Below are positions 32,413 to 43,596 of a stretch of 64,000 nt of DNA, piece by piece; within the stretch, counting starts at the first letter, position 1, and each line of letters opens with the position of its first letter. This stretch comes from Avena insularis (taxonomy: Eukaryota > Streptophyta > Magnoliopsida > Poales > Poaceae): assembly GCA_023614405.1 (NCBI GenBank), contig CM042691.1, forward strand, positions 181,198,927-181,262,926. Reading direction: 5' to 3'. The notes under the pieces are model-generated. The model was not told the DNA's origin. It made no database searches and saw only the letters and a list, made by a program, of their open reading frames with translations. The position numbers and the translations under genes were made by a program.

Positions 32413-34049
32413 CACTACTAGAGAAAAGGCTATAGGAGACATGCTTATAGGAGGCACATTTAGACCATATGCGCCTCCTATAAAATAGGTGAGGCACACT
32501 CCTTCTCCATGCGCCTCTAGTATAAAAATAGGTGAGGCGCATATGATAAGAATGTGCCTCCTATAATCCCTGTACGGACGAAATCAAGCAGCCTTAGATT
32601 ATGCGAGGCCCATTCTAGTCATATGCGCCTCCTATATATATCAGATAGGCGAGGCGCATATGGGAAGAATGCGCCTCGCATAATCTGTGTGGGACCGCGT
32701 GTTGGTAGGTGCTCGAATATGCGAGGCACATATGGTCATATGCGCCTCCTATATTTGACAATATGCGAGGCACATATGGTCATATGTGCCTCAAGTAACT
32801 CCTGCGGACCCGGGTGGAGGTAGGTAGCCACATAGGCGAGGCGCATATTGCAATATGCACCTCCTATAGTTTGAATTATAGGAGACATATATTGTGCAAT
32901 ATGCGCCTCCTATAACCTGGCACCACCTTTTTCCAGCTTTTTGCACATGGAGCCAACTACCACCCCACTCACTTGTCTCACTTCTTCCTCCTCCACCAAG
33001 ACAAATTTGGTCACCCCCTCCTCCTCCCCACCTCATTTCCCACATTGATTCACCATAGAATCTCTCTCAACCTCCATTGGTTGACACTCATATGTAAGTG
33101 AAGTCTCTTGCTCCTCTAGAGTGTGCCTCAAGTAACTCATGCGGACCCGGGTGGAGGTAGGTGGCTGCATAGGCGAGGCACATATGGTCATATGCGCCTC
33201 CTATAGTTCGAATTATAGGAGGCACATATGGAGAAATATGTGCCTCCTATAGTTTGAAGTATAGGAGGCACATATGGAGCAATATGCGCCTCCTATAACC
33301 TGGCCGGATTCAAATTCGAAACAGCCCCCTACCACACATATATAACACCTACCACCTCTCCTCCTTCTCCTTCTCCTCCACCTCCACCTCTCCTCCTTCT
33401 CCTCCATCTCTCCTTCTTCTCCCCTTCTCCTCCTCCTCCACTCTCCTCCTCCTCCACTTCCTCCGGCGACCTTCTCCTCCTCCTCCACTCTCCTCCTCCT
33501 CCTCTTCCTCCGGCGACCTTCTCCTCCTCCGGCGACCTCCGACAACGACGACAACCACTCCGACCATGGCCTCCACAGCCACACCGACCGTCTCCTCCTC
33601 TAACTCCGGTGGCCTCATCCTCTTCCACCATCTCCGGTGATCCCCATGGACATGGCCTCCCGCACATGCCTGCGGTGGTAGGTTGTGGCCACGGGCATGG
33701 TCTCCGACGAGCTCCGACGAAATTCTGGCCAGATCTAGATCTAGATCTGGCCGCTTATTTTTTTGAAATTCAAAATTAATATACGAGGCGCATTCGAATC
33801 AACACGTGCCTCGCATATGCAGAATATAGGAGGGGCATATGCAGAATATAGGAGGCACATATCAATATGCGCCTCGCATATGCAGAATATAGGAGGCACA
33901 TATCGATATGCGCCTCGCATATGTGAAGTATAGGAGGCGCATATCATATGCCCCTCGCATAAAAAATAGGCGAGGCTCAAAGCTAGAGGCGCATACGATA
34001 TGCGCATATGCTTTTAGGTGCGCCTCGCATAAGGTTTTCTCTAGTAGTG
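32413..34049. mobile_element. Non-autonomous CACTA (En/Spm) DNA transposon, 1,637 bp
   Basis: The ends are perfect 15-base inverted repeats, CACTACTAGAGAAAA at the left and its complement TTTTCTCTAGTAGTG at the right. They are flanked by the 3-base duplication GTA (32,410-32,412 and 34,050-34,052), as expected for CACTA elements. Both subterminal regions (about 32,430-33,300 and 33,780-34,030) are packed with the motif GGCGCATATG and its complement, alternately with TATAGGAG and GCGAGG, the presumed transposase-binding repeats. The middle holds a CTC/TCC-rich run (33,350-33,540) and no transposase. Long frames over the CTC run are composition artefacts. Confidence 0.95.
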
Positions 34050-34692
34050 GTAGACTCATAACCCCTAATCATCATCAGAGTAACCTGTAACATCACAAGT
34101 TACAACCACAGTGGGTCAATACATAGGAATAGTATTGGCAAGTCATACCTTAGTAGAATATTAACATCTAGTTACTATATGAATTTGGCTAAGTGTAGCT
34201 TAGGCTTACTTTGCTCAAAATAGGTTTTACCTATTAGTTGAAAACACTAAGTTTTTCTTTGACAAAACTTTCCCAAGGAACCACCAATAGAAATTGGTGA
34301 ACCTTCACCCTTGTTCAACCACAAGTTTTAACTTAGAAAATTGGGAAGAGGACATTCTTGATAGCTTCCATGTCTTGATGCTCAAATTGTCCAATGCCAG
34401 GGACATGGCTAAGTACTTAGATTCTTCCATCTACAGAGGTTGTGCACATTCCCCAGAAGACTTGATTTTCACCAAGACATGACCTTTCAGAAGCCTTCCC
34501 TTAGACCAAATGGACGCGTTCCAACCTATCATCCCACTACCACCAACTGTCCAAATGGCTAAGTTATTGCAACCTATATGATCCAGGCAGAGCCCATATT
34601 GCCATGTGGCTACACTAGAGGCTTCTTAACATTTGGCATCTCAAATACCTTTGTTCCTAGGTGGCTTTCCACAAGTGAGATACACAATTTAA

Positions 34693-36306
34693 TGAAGGGA
34701 ATATGCCCGAGAGGCAATAATAAAGTGGTTATTATCGTATTCCTTATTTATGATAAATGTTTATTTTACATGCTATAATTGTATTAATACGGAAACGTTA
34801 ATACATGTGTGTTTAATAAACAAAAAGGAAGTTCCTAGTTATGCCTCTCTCATAAACTAGCTCGTTGATTAACAAGATGATCAAGGTTTCCTGATCATGG
34901 ACATTGGATGTTGTTAATAACAGGATCACAACATTAGTGTAATGGTGTGATGAACATTCATCCGAAATATAGCATTACGATCAAAGTCATTGTCATAATC
35001 CTTAGACCATGAGATCATGTCAATCACTAACACCAGAAGAGTTTCTTGATAACATCAAACGTCACACCGTAACAGGGTGATTATAAAGATGGATTCAGAA
35101 CTAATAAAGTGTTATGTTGAGGCCCATGGATCGAGAGTGGAATTTGTTCATCCCGATGATGGATAGATATACTCTGGGCCCTCTCGGTGATATCACATTG
35201 GTTAGCTTGCAAGCAAGTGATTTGATAACTAGAATGTTATATCACGGGAACGAGAAAAGAGTACATGTCAGTAACGAGATCAAACTAGGTATGGAGATAA
35301 CGATGATCGAATCTTGGACATGTAATATATCGCTAAACAAAAGGATTAAGATACTAGCGTAAAAGGTTCCGACGATCACAAGAAAGTCATCGTTGAATGT
35401 GTGGGAGTCAGTATGGGTCTCCATATCCCGCTTCTGATTATTGATCCGAGAGGGGTCTCGATCATGTCCGCATTATTCACGAACCGTAGGGTGACACACT
35501 TAAGAGACACCGACATCCAATTGGAGCAAAAGTTTCATGCCGAAAGAATGAACAAGCGCAGGAATTTATTTCACTAGATACCGAAACAGGTTTTCGGGTG
35601 AAACTGCATAAAGTGGTTATGCATGTGAAATAGAATTATAGCAAGGGGTTATTTGTGAATGTTTTTCATTAAAGTAATTGACAAAATTCTGAATAAATAA
35701 AAGGAGTTTTATTTAATGAGAGCTTGCATTAAATTTGGTGGAAATTTAATGGGAATTTGAGTGGGTTTTTGATTGGAGGGAATTGAAAGGCATTTGAGTG
35801 AGTGGAGTGTCCACCCACATGAATGTGGAAGAGGTGGGGGCATCCCTATGGCTGGGCGCATGTCCCCTTGGGTGCCCCCCTCTCCCTATAAAAGGAGCCC
35901 CCCTCCCTCTCTCTCACTCACACCTCCTCGTGAAGGATCTCTCTCCCCCTCTAGAATTTATTCCCCATGGTCTCGGACTAGCGAGATACATGTTCCCGGT
36001 GGCTTTTTGGCAAGAAATAGTTGTGCTTCCGCTGCATCTCTGGAGCGAGGAGGCGGAGGTTGCTCGGTGCCTCGAACGTGTGTGCGAGCACGGATGCGCT
36101 GCTGTTTTGCAGCGCTAGGACTTCCTCTCGATCTTGAGATCGTCTACATCAACCACGAGTTTGGACTCGTTAAGCTTTGTCGGTCTTCAAGGGTATGTTC
36201 TCTACGGATATACATCCGTCCGTTGTTTGTATCTAGTAGATAGATCTTGGTATATAGTTGTTCCCATCGTAGGAAATTTTTTGTTTTCTATGTCAGAACC
36301 CTTACA
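34693..36306 (+). repeat. 5' LTR of copia G
   Basis: About 1,614 bp, starting TGAAGGGAATATG and ending GAACCCTTACA. It contains the TATA box CTATAAAAGG at 35,886 followed by a CT-rich leader. From about 35,190 on it matches 37,912-39,041 closely. Confidence 0.88.
35886..35895 (+). promoter_or_regulatory. TATA box of copia G LTR
   Basis: CTATAAAAGG in a CCCTCTCC-rich context. The identical box is at 38,610-38,619 in the truncated 3' LTR. Confidence 0.75.
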
Positions 36307-37911
36307 AAGGGTATCGAGCCGGATCTATGTGTAGATACTTTGCACGGGTAGTACACATATGAGTATGTGGGCGATGATGATCATTTTATTGCTTCTTAGT
36401 TCTACTTTGGATATTGGTGGCATAGTGGGATGAAGCGGCCCGGACAAACTTTACATGTCCTTGCACATCAGACCTGTTCCACGCTTGACATGCAACTAGT
36501 TTTGCATAAGTGGCTAGCGGGTGTCTGTCTCTCCTACTATAGTCAATATCTAATTTGCAACGAGTTGTCAACAATTTGGTTATCCTTGTTGTGGTTCATG
36601 TTCGTAGGTAAGAACGGTTCTATCTTCGAAAGCCCTAAGCCACGTAAAACTTGCAATGGATAAATTAGAGGCGTCTAGTTTAGATTGTTGTTGGGCTAGT
36701 GTTATGATATGGTGATGTTGTAAGTAGAAGTATGAGATGATACTCTTACAACACACATAGCATGTAAGTTCCATAGACCTTGGACTTACACATAAAGGTA
36801 TGATAGAGATCATACCACGATGCACATGATGGAGATCATATGTGGGAACCATATCATTTCACTTATAAGCATGTGATGTTTTGATTGCATCTTATATTGC
36901 TCGTTTGGCGTTTTATTAGCATAATAAGATGATCCCTTATTTAGATATCAAGATAAGAATGTGTTCTTCCTTAAGTATGCACCGATAATGTTTCGTCTCT
37001 TCAAGACATCACGTGATGATCGGGTGTACTTGAATCCATGAGCATATCTCGGGTGTAAGACAGTTACACATGCGAATACTTAGGTTCTTACTTGACGAGC
37101 CTAGCATGTACAGACATGGCCTCGGAACACGGACCGAAAGGTTAAGCATGAGTCATATGTTTTGATATGATGACCATATGGATGCTCGCCTTTGAAGCTA
37201 TACCGACTCACGTGATGATCGGACTTGGTGTAGTGGATTTGGTTCATGTAATCACCAAAAATACACGAGGGATGTCGTTTTTTAGTGGGAGTTTATTTCT
37301 AATTTGGATTAGTAGAACTCAATTTATCATAAATTAAATCAAAGTGAATTTGCATAATTTGTTGTAGTCATTGGCATTCGTTCACCACCTTATGCTTAGT
37401 TATAATTGAGATAACAGAACTATAGAATTCTGGATATATACTTTACGAACTAGTATCGTATTGTGTTGAGTGTCAATCTAAAGTTTAAAGTCCTATTGCA
37501 AACTTTCAGCAAACTCTATTTACTCCGTGAAATTTAATAGTTGGTATTAAATCAAGAGTAACAATTCCAGTGTTAGTATCTTAAGTATCATGTTTTCCTC
37601 CATGATTCTTGATTGAAATATCGAGATTATCTAGGAGCTGAACGAATTATTTCAGAAACCATCATGTGTGGCCGATATAACGATATCTGAAACAAAGTTT
37701 TGGTTGCAATAAGATAGAGTATAATATATGTTCTCATATTGGATGAGAATTTACGAAGGTTGGAGATGCTAGACATCCTAATCATCCAAAGGGGTTTTGG
37801 AAATTAATGTTATACTCACGATTCGCCTTTATAAGCTAAAGTAGCTTGATCATGAAAGTCGTCATGATAAGGATGAATAGAAGATGTATGTAAAGTGTTT
37901 AATACACTAAA
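36307..37911 (+). other. Internal region of copia G (non-coding) with PBS
   Basis: Begins AAGGGTATCGAGCC, a one-base-deleted version of the TGGTATCAGAGC primer site. The remainder is AT-rich, stop-rich in all frames and shows no gag-pol motif. Its right end joins the 3' LTR at an internal LTR position, so a deletion removed the rest of the interior together with the polypurine tract and the LTR start. Confidence 0.75.
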
Positions 37912-39041
37912 AGATATCACATTGGTTAGCTTGCAAGCAAGTGATTTGATCACTAGAATGTTATATCACGGGAACGAGAAAAGAGTACATGTCAGTAACG
38001 AGATCAAACTAGGTATGGAGATACCGATGATCGAATCTCGGGCATGTAATATATAGCGAAACAAAAGGATTAAGATACTAGCATAAAAGGTTCCGACGAT
38101 CACAAGAAAGTCGTCGTTGAATGTGTGGGAGTCAGTATGGGTCTCCAGATCCCGCTTCTGATTATTGATCCGAGAGGGGTCTCGATCTTGTCCGCATTAT
38201 TCACGAACCGTAGGGTGACACACTTAAGAGACACCGACATCCAATTGGAGCAAAAGTTTCATGCCGAAAGAATGAACAAGCGCAGGAATTTATTTCACTA
38301 GATACCGAAACAGGTTTTCGGGTGAAATTGCATAAAGTGGTTATGCATGTGAAATAGAATTCTAGCAAGGGGTTATTTGTGAATGTTTTTCATTAAAGTA
38401 ATTGACAAAATTCTGAATAAATAAAAGGAGTTTTATTTAATGAGAGCTTGCATTAAATTTGGTGGAAATTTAATTGGAATTTGAGTGGGTTTTTTAGTGG
38501 ACGGAATTGAAAGGCATTTGAGTGAGTGGAGTGTCCACCCACATGAATGTGGAAGAGGTGGGGGCAGCCCCATGGCTGGGCGCATGGCCCCTTGGATGCC
38601 CCCCTCTCCCTATAAAAGGAGCCCCCTCCCTCTCTCTCACTCACACCTCCTCGTGAAGGATCTCTCTCCACCTCTAGAATTTATTCCCCATGGTCTCGGA
38701 CTAGCGAGATACATGTTCCCGGTGGCTTTTCGGCAAGAAAGAGTTGTGCTTCCGCTGCATCGCTGGAGCGAGGAGGCGGAGGTTGCTCAGTGCCTCGAAC
38801 GTGTGTGCGAGCACGGATGCGCTGCTGTTTTGCGGTGCTAGGACTTCCTCTCGATCTTGAGATCGGCAAGAGATTGTCTACATCAACCACGAGTTTGGAC
38901 TCGTTAAGCTTTCTCGGTCTTCAAGGGTATGTTCTCTACGGATATACATCCGCCCGTTGTTTGTATCTAGTAGATAGATCTTGGTACATAGTTGTTCCCA
39001 TCGTAGGAAATTTTTTGTTTTCTATGCTGCGAACCCCTACA
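37912..39041 (+). repeat. Truncated 3' LTR of copia G
   Basis: About 1,130 bp, starting at GATATCACATTGG, which corresponds to about 35,190 of the 5' LTR, and ending CGAACCCCTACA. By eye the copies differ at roughly 3% of positions. Confidence 0.88.
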
Positions 39042-41311
39042 GTTAAACCAGAAAAATGTGCCTTGTGTAACCACTCAACACAAACCATTCTTTCCATTCC
39101 ACCCAGGTGTTTTATTCGCTTAGTTGTTTTATTAAGCAAAACATAAGTCAAAGACTTAGAAATATTTCTCATAGCATGAATATATAATCCACCCTTGGTT
39201 GCTACTATCTAGGCTAAGAATGGAAATAGCAAGTATCTTAACTTAGAGGGAATTCTAACATTACTACAACTACTAGGATTTCCCAAGCATAACATATAGA
39301 TACTTAGCAAAATAATCATGCAAGTCCTATACAAAATATTTCTAATGCATAGGTATAAAAATATTGGGACAAAAACATGAAGCACCACTTGCCTTGGTAG
39401 TTTGGGGAGTAGCAACAATCTTCACAACCACAATCACTATTAGCACCAAGATCTGCACATAAAATAATGGCACCAGATTCACATATCAAATATACATACA
39501 AAAATATCTGAATGCATGCAAATGCTATGAGATGATTTTTTTTCTAAATCAAACAAGACAAGTGAAACAGTATTGAATCATAAACAAGGCAAATACACAC
39601 TAAACAAACTTTATTTATTCTCTAAATCATTTTTCAAACAATTTCTATACTCAAAATAAGCCTATAAATGTCTCTGCAAAAAAATCAATTTTACTGAAGC
39701 AAAACATTAAACACATTGCATAAAAGGATAGAATTCTTTCTTCTGATTCCAATGATATAAAATTTGCAAACTTTGAACGTGTGGATCAAAAGTTATGAAT
39801 TTTGTAAGTTTGAATCACTAATAGATCTAATTCAGAATTTTAAATCGAATCATAGGCCACGCTGCAGCGTCTGATTGGACGATACCGCTTCGCACGGATC
39901 GGAAAATGCGGTGCGTTGGATCTAATTTAAAACCAGCGGCTCTGATCGGCACGTACCTCTTCGGCCTGAATCTAATATACACCACTGGATCTAGATCTAG
40001 TGGATCAAAATGCTCTGACCTAAAACCGGCGGCGCAGCTGGTTGCTGGCGGCGGCGGCATTGCTGCCGACGATGCTCTGGTGGTTCCAGGAAGCAAGGGA
40101 GGAAACATAAGGGCTTACCGAGCTCGTGAGGTCGTTGCGGTGCTCGAGGTGGTCGAGGGAGAGACAGGGGCGCACGGACTCGGCCTCTATTACTCGTCGG
40201 AGAACCTATAGCCGTCAGTTACGGTCGCTCGTCATCGTTGGCGAAGATACAGGTCGCGCCTAGGAACAAGGATGGTGTCATTAGACGCGCACTAGTCTGG
40301 CGAACACATGAGCATCAAAGAGACAAAAGAGGACGATCGGGGTTTACGGGGAGAACTCGCTGGAGTGGACGCGGTCGTCGGTGGCATTCTGGTGTTGACG
40401 CTGGCGAGGCTCTAGATGGTCATAGCATGCACCCTTGGGGTTAAAGTTTGCTCACCGGAATTCACCGCCGGAGTTCGTCTGTGCTGCGGCGGAGTGAGCT
40501 CAAATACGCGCAGCCTGGGGACGTCTGGGTGTGGGTGTTTGGGGGGAAAGAACCGCGGTGAGGTGGGGATTAAATAGACAGAGCAGGGGCGAAAATCTCG
40601 CGGTGAATCAATGCAATTGATCGAGGCAGTGAAGAGGAGGAAACGGCCGGCGACGACGTGTTCATCGCGTGGTTTCTAGGGAGGACGATAACGACGTGGC
40701 GATGGGGCCACTAGTCAGCGACTGGTTGGGTTGGTTCGGCGCGGGTGAGAGAGAGAGGGGGAGGGGATGGCCTGGGTGGGCTTAGTGGGCTGCGTTCTGT
40801 GCTAGGCCAAATTGGCAGCACCGACCTTTTACTTATTCTTTTCTCTTTTTCATTTTCTGTTTGATTTTCCAGGAAACATTTTCAAATGATTTCAAATATG
40901 TTTGAATTCAAACTCTTTTTGAGTTTTTATAAAGTGAAACCTGCACACAATTGGCTATAGAACAAAGTTGTACACTTGAAAATAATTTGGCATAATGAAA
41001 TTTTAGAATAAACATTACCTTTAATAATTGTTTAGTAAAGGCATAAAAATGGTTTTAAATTTATAATTTGTTTTGGAATCCATGTCCATGCTTTGGAATA
41101 CATCAACAAACTTGGGATCAAACTTCTTTGGTTTAAAACAATTAATCTCTGACTAGAGAGTAGCTTTGGATCAATGTTTTGCTTACATAAAATAATAGGC
41201 ATTCAAATGCTTCTGTTTTTGAAATGACCATGAAAATGATCCTAAAATGATTATGAATGCATGGATGATATGCAAGCTTTGAAAACATGATTTTAGGGAT
41301 GTTATATTGTC

Positions 41312-43583
41312 CAGGCGTGAACGTGTGTCGTATGGATCCGGGCTTGCTCTTCTCTTCTTGTCGCCAGGGGATGGGCTGCGTGAACAACGCGGGCCTCCTC
41401 CTCAATGGTGGATTCTAGGGGGCGATGGAGGCGGAGGTGGCAGTGGGTTAGCCTTATTGCTGTTACCCTCCTATGATGCCTCACACTTATCACGGTTGCT
41501 TGTTAGACACGGAGGGTCATGACGCGACCTGCTCTTGTGTCCTTGGTTGCGCTCTCCATCATGACGGGACTGCTCCGTGTTGTTGCGGATGACAATGTCG
41601 CTTTGCCTTGGCGGAGGCATGTCCGTGTGATGGTGAGCCTTGGGTTATTCACGATGTCGGGGGATCGGGGCGGTGGAGATGGGTGACGATAATGAGCCTT
41701 GCCTCTATGGTCGGAGGATATGGGATATCATCCTTCCTGTTGCCTGCATCCCTCCATTTTCATTCTGATGAACCTGTCTGAGACCCGACATCATGAGGTG
41801 ATAGGTCCCTTGGCGGCTTAGGATTGGTAGACTGGCAATACGCTGGGTTAGACTCAAGCTTCTGAGAGGTGGCCTTTTCCTGCTGTTTCACCGCCTTTGC
41901 CACAAGGTCATAGACCTGTTCCACAGCTGCGGGTGATCTATCCTGCTCCAGAAGGGTATTGGCGATGGCTAAGTTGAGAATAGGAGTGGGCATCACCTGC
42001 CTGGCTTCACTGTCAATGTATGGCTTTTTCTTGTGGCGGCTTTGAGGGATCCCATCCTAGGTTTCGCTGTACACCAGGATCGTTGATGATGCCAGCCGGA
42101 GATTTCTTAGCCTTCTGCTATTTAAGGAGTCTTGTACTCGGCCTCCATGGCCCTAGCTTTTCTCTATTGATTTCTGCGTGTTGGCCAGATCTCGATCCAG
42201 CATTGCGCCTTTCTCCGCGATGGCCTGCGCTTCCTCCAGCAGCTACTAGCGCTTCTCGTTAAGCTGGACTACATTCTGAATATGAGCCACAGTCATGGGC
42301 TCGACGAGCAGGTTGTCGTAGATCACTCTATCAGCTAGAGTAATTTGGGCCGCTGTAGATGTAGATGCTGGAGGCGACGGGTTTGTGGTGTTGTTGTTAC
42401 TCGGACCGACGTTGAGTTCTTGCGGCTGCTTCACTGGGTTAGGCGGAGGGGGCATGGCCTTTGCGCGATCATTGTCGGTAGCAACAGGTGGCCCCTTCCC
42501 CTTGCCCAACGCTTTAGGCAGAGCTTGTCCGGGTTGATCTTCATCCATCACGGTCCCAATGGCGATGAACACCTCTCTGGACGTGATGGCATTGTCGGCC
42601 TGCTCTTCGCATTTGAAATCCTCCTCCATCTCATGCATAGCAGAGTCTAGCTCCTCCGGGCTAATGTCTATCTCCTCCGAGTCAGCGCTGATGTCGGCGT
42701 AGAGCACGTCCAGAATGGAGTCGGAGGGTGCTGGGGCTTCCTCGATGATGGGTGGTGTTGGTGCGATAGCAGCGACGATGACCGGAGGCGGTGGTGCGGC
42801 CGCAGAGACGACGACCGGAGGCGGTGGTGGTGGCGGCTGAGCCAGAGGTGTGCCGGGTAAGAGCGCGGGCGCTGTCTTAGTTGCATCCTCAGCTGCCGCG
42901 TAGTTGTTGACGGTGTGAACCAAGCCCTCGAAAGTGAAGAGATCCGCGACGTGTTGCCATCTTAGCATATGCCGGAGAAGCGTACCGCGGTCTAGTCCTT
43001 CCACAAAGTGATAGATGGCATCATCATTGGGGTAATGCTCCATGTCGGCCCATATACGGAGCCACCTGGCTAGGTAATCGCGGGGGATTTCAACCTCTGT
43101 CTAGACGCAATGCGCCAAATCGAAGATAGTCACCATGCCGATGAGCTTGGATCTCTGCTGGCCAGACACACGGACGAAGCCGGCAGACTTGCAGTGATCT
43201 TACACCATTATATCCTGCACAAGGGTAGTTTGGGTGGGCCTTGAATTCTTCCGATCTATGTCGGCAAACTCTGAAGAGAGGAACAACTTCGATCCTTCCG
43301 CGAAAGTGTCCTTCCCATAGGCGGTCCATGTGGGTCTTGATGCTCCTCCGACTTCCAGGGAACTAGTGCCCGAGTCGGTTTCGCCGATGAAGAGGTGGAT
43401 GTCCCCGATTGGGACGATCGAGCAGCTGGTGGCGTTCTTCTTTGCCGGGATCCAGAACTCATCGGTAGGGACGATCAGAACATTGCCGGAGAAGAGAACA
43501 CAGACGATGGATACGGTTTCGCCGATTCCCACGAAAATCTTGGACCTCGTCCGATGTAGAGCCTGAAGAGCCTCTTGCCCCAT
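41312..43583 (-). pseudogene. gag of Tat-D, N-terminal part
   Basis: Starts at an ATG that lies inside the PBS (MGQEALQALHRTRSKIF). N-terminal domain to about 43,200 (VLFSGNVLIV, DEFWIPAKK, CSIVPIGDIHLFIGE), with a stop at about 43,199. Then a gag-core-half block (RDYLARWLRIWADMEHYP, FVEGLDRGTLL, about 43,085-42,900), a proline-rich linker (42,840-42,740), an acidic segment, and a coiled-coil-like stretch where two adjacent TAG codons (42,243-42,248) replace the CAG CAG of Tat-A. The 41,760-41,996 frame holds ILNLAIANTLLEQDRSPAAV, shared with Tat-A. Interrupted at 41,312 by the solo LTR; it continues at 32,163. Confidence 0.8.
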
Positions 43584-43594
43584 GGTGGGCGCCA
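43577..43594 (-). other. Primer-binding site of Tat-D (tRNA-Lys-type)
   Basis: On minus: TGGCGCCCACCATGGGGC, two bases inside the LTR end. It resembles the PBS complementary to tRNA-Lys (TGGCGCCCAACGTGGGGC) with two mismatches. The gag start codon ATG lies within it. The Tat-A copy of this site (8,877) is further mutated (TGGCGCCACTGGGCATG). Confidence 0.75.
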
Positions 43595-43596
43595 AC

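Larger units (their letters stand above)
34693..39041 (+). mobile_element. Deleted Angela/BARE-like copia element without coding region
   Basis: 5' LTR 34,693-36,306, a tRNA-iMet-type PBS, about 1.6 kb of non-coding internal DNA, and a 3' LTR lacking its first roughly 500 bases. The left LTR opens TGAAGGGAATATGCCC then AGAGGCAATAATAAAG, close to the Triticeae Angela/BARE/WIS LTR start. The flanks TTTAA (34,688-34,692) and GTTAA (39,042-39,046) are an imperfect 5-bp duplication. No gag or pol homology in any frame. The same internal sequence occurs, inverted, at 47.4-48.9 kb, so this is a non-autonomous family, not merely a decayed one. Confidence 0.85.
32169..41306 (-). mobile_element. About 3.1-kb solo LTR (gypsy-like, minus orientation) carrying two nested elements
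   Basis: Flanked by the exact duplication TTGTC (32,164-32,168 and 41,307-41,311); removing the segment rejoins Tat-D gag. Read on minus it starts TATAACATCCCTAAAATC and ends GGGAGGGATCTTACA. The ends are near inverted repeats, and the start resembles the chromovirus LTR (TGTCACATCCC), with the terminal G mutated to A. Without the nested CACTA and copia elements it is about 3,140 bp, made of 32,169-32,409, 34,053-34,692 and 39,047-41,306. There is no PBS, polypurine tract or coding region, so it is a solo LTR left by LTR-LTR recombination. A GC-rich block at 39,850-40,800 matches the layout of the chromovirus LTR. Confidence 0.85.

Noticed and set aside
33213..33667. Arg/Gly/Glu-rich minus-strand ORFs of about 90-120 codons
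   Set aside because: They are translations of a CTC/TCC-rich low-complexity run inside the CACTA element.
35773..36243. 156-codon ORF, with a near copy at 38,485-38,841
   Set aside because: Located in the LTR of copia G downstream of its TATA box; the frame differs between the two LTRs and has no gag motif.
39906..40211. 101-codon ORF and neighbours in the GC-rich part of the solo LTR
   Set aside because: Non-coding LTR by position, no domain, and a similar GC-rich block exists in the chromovirus LTR.
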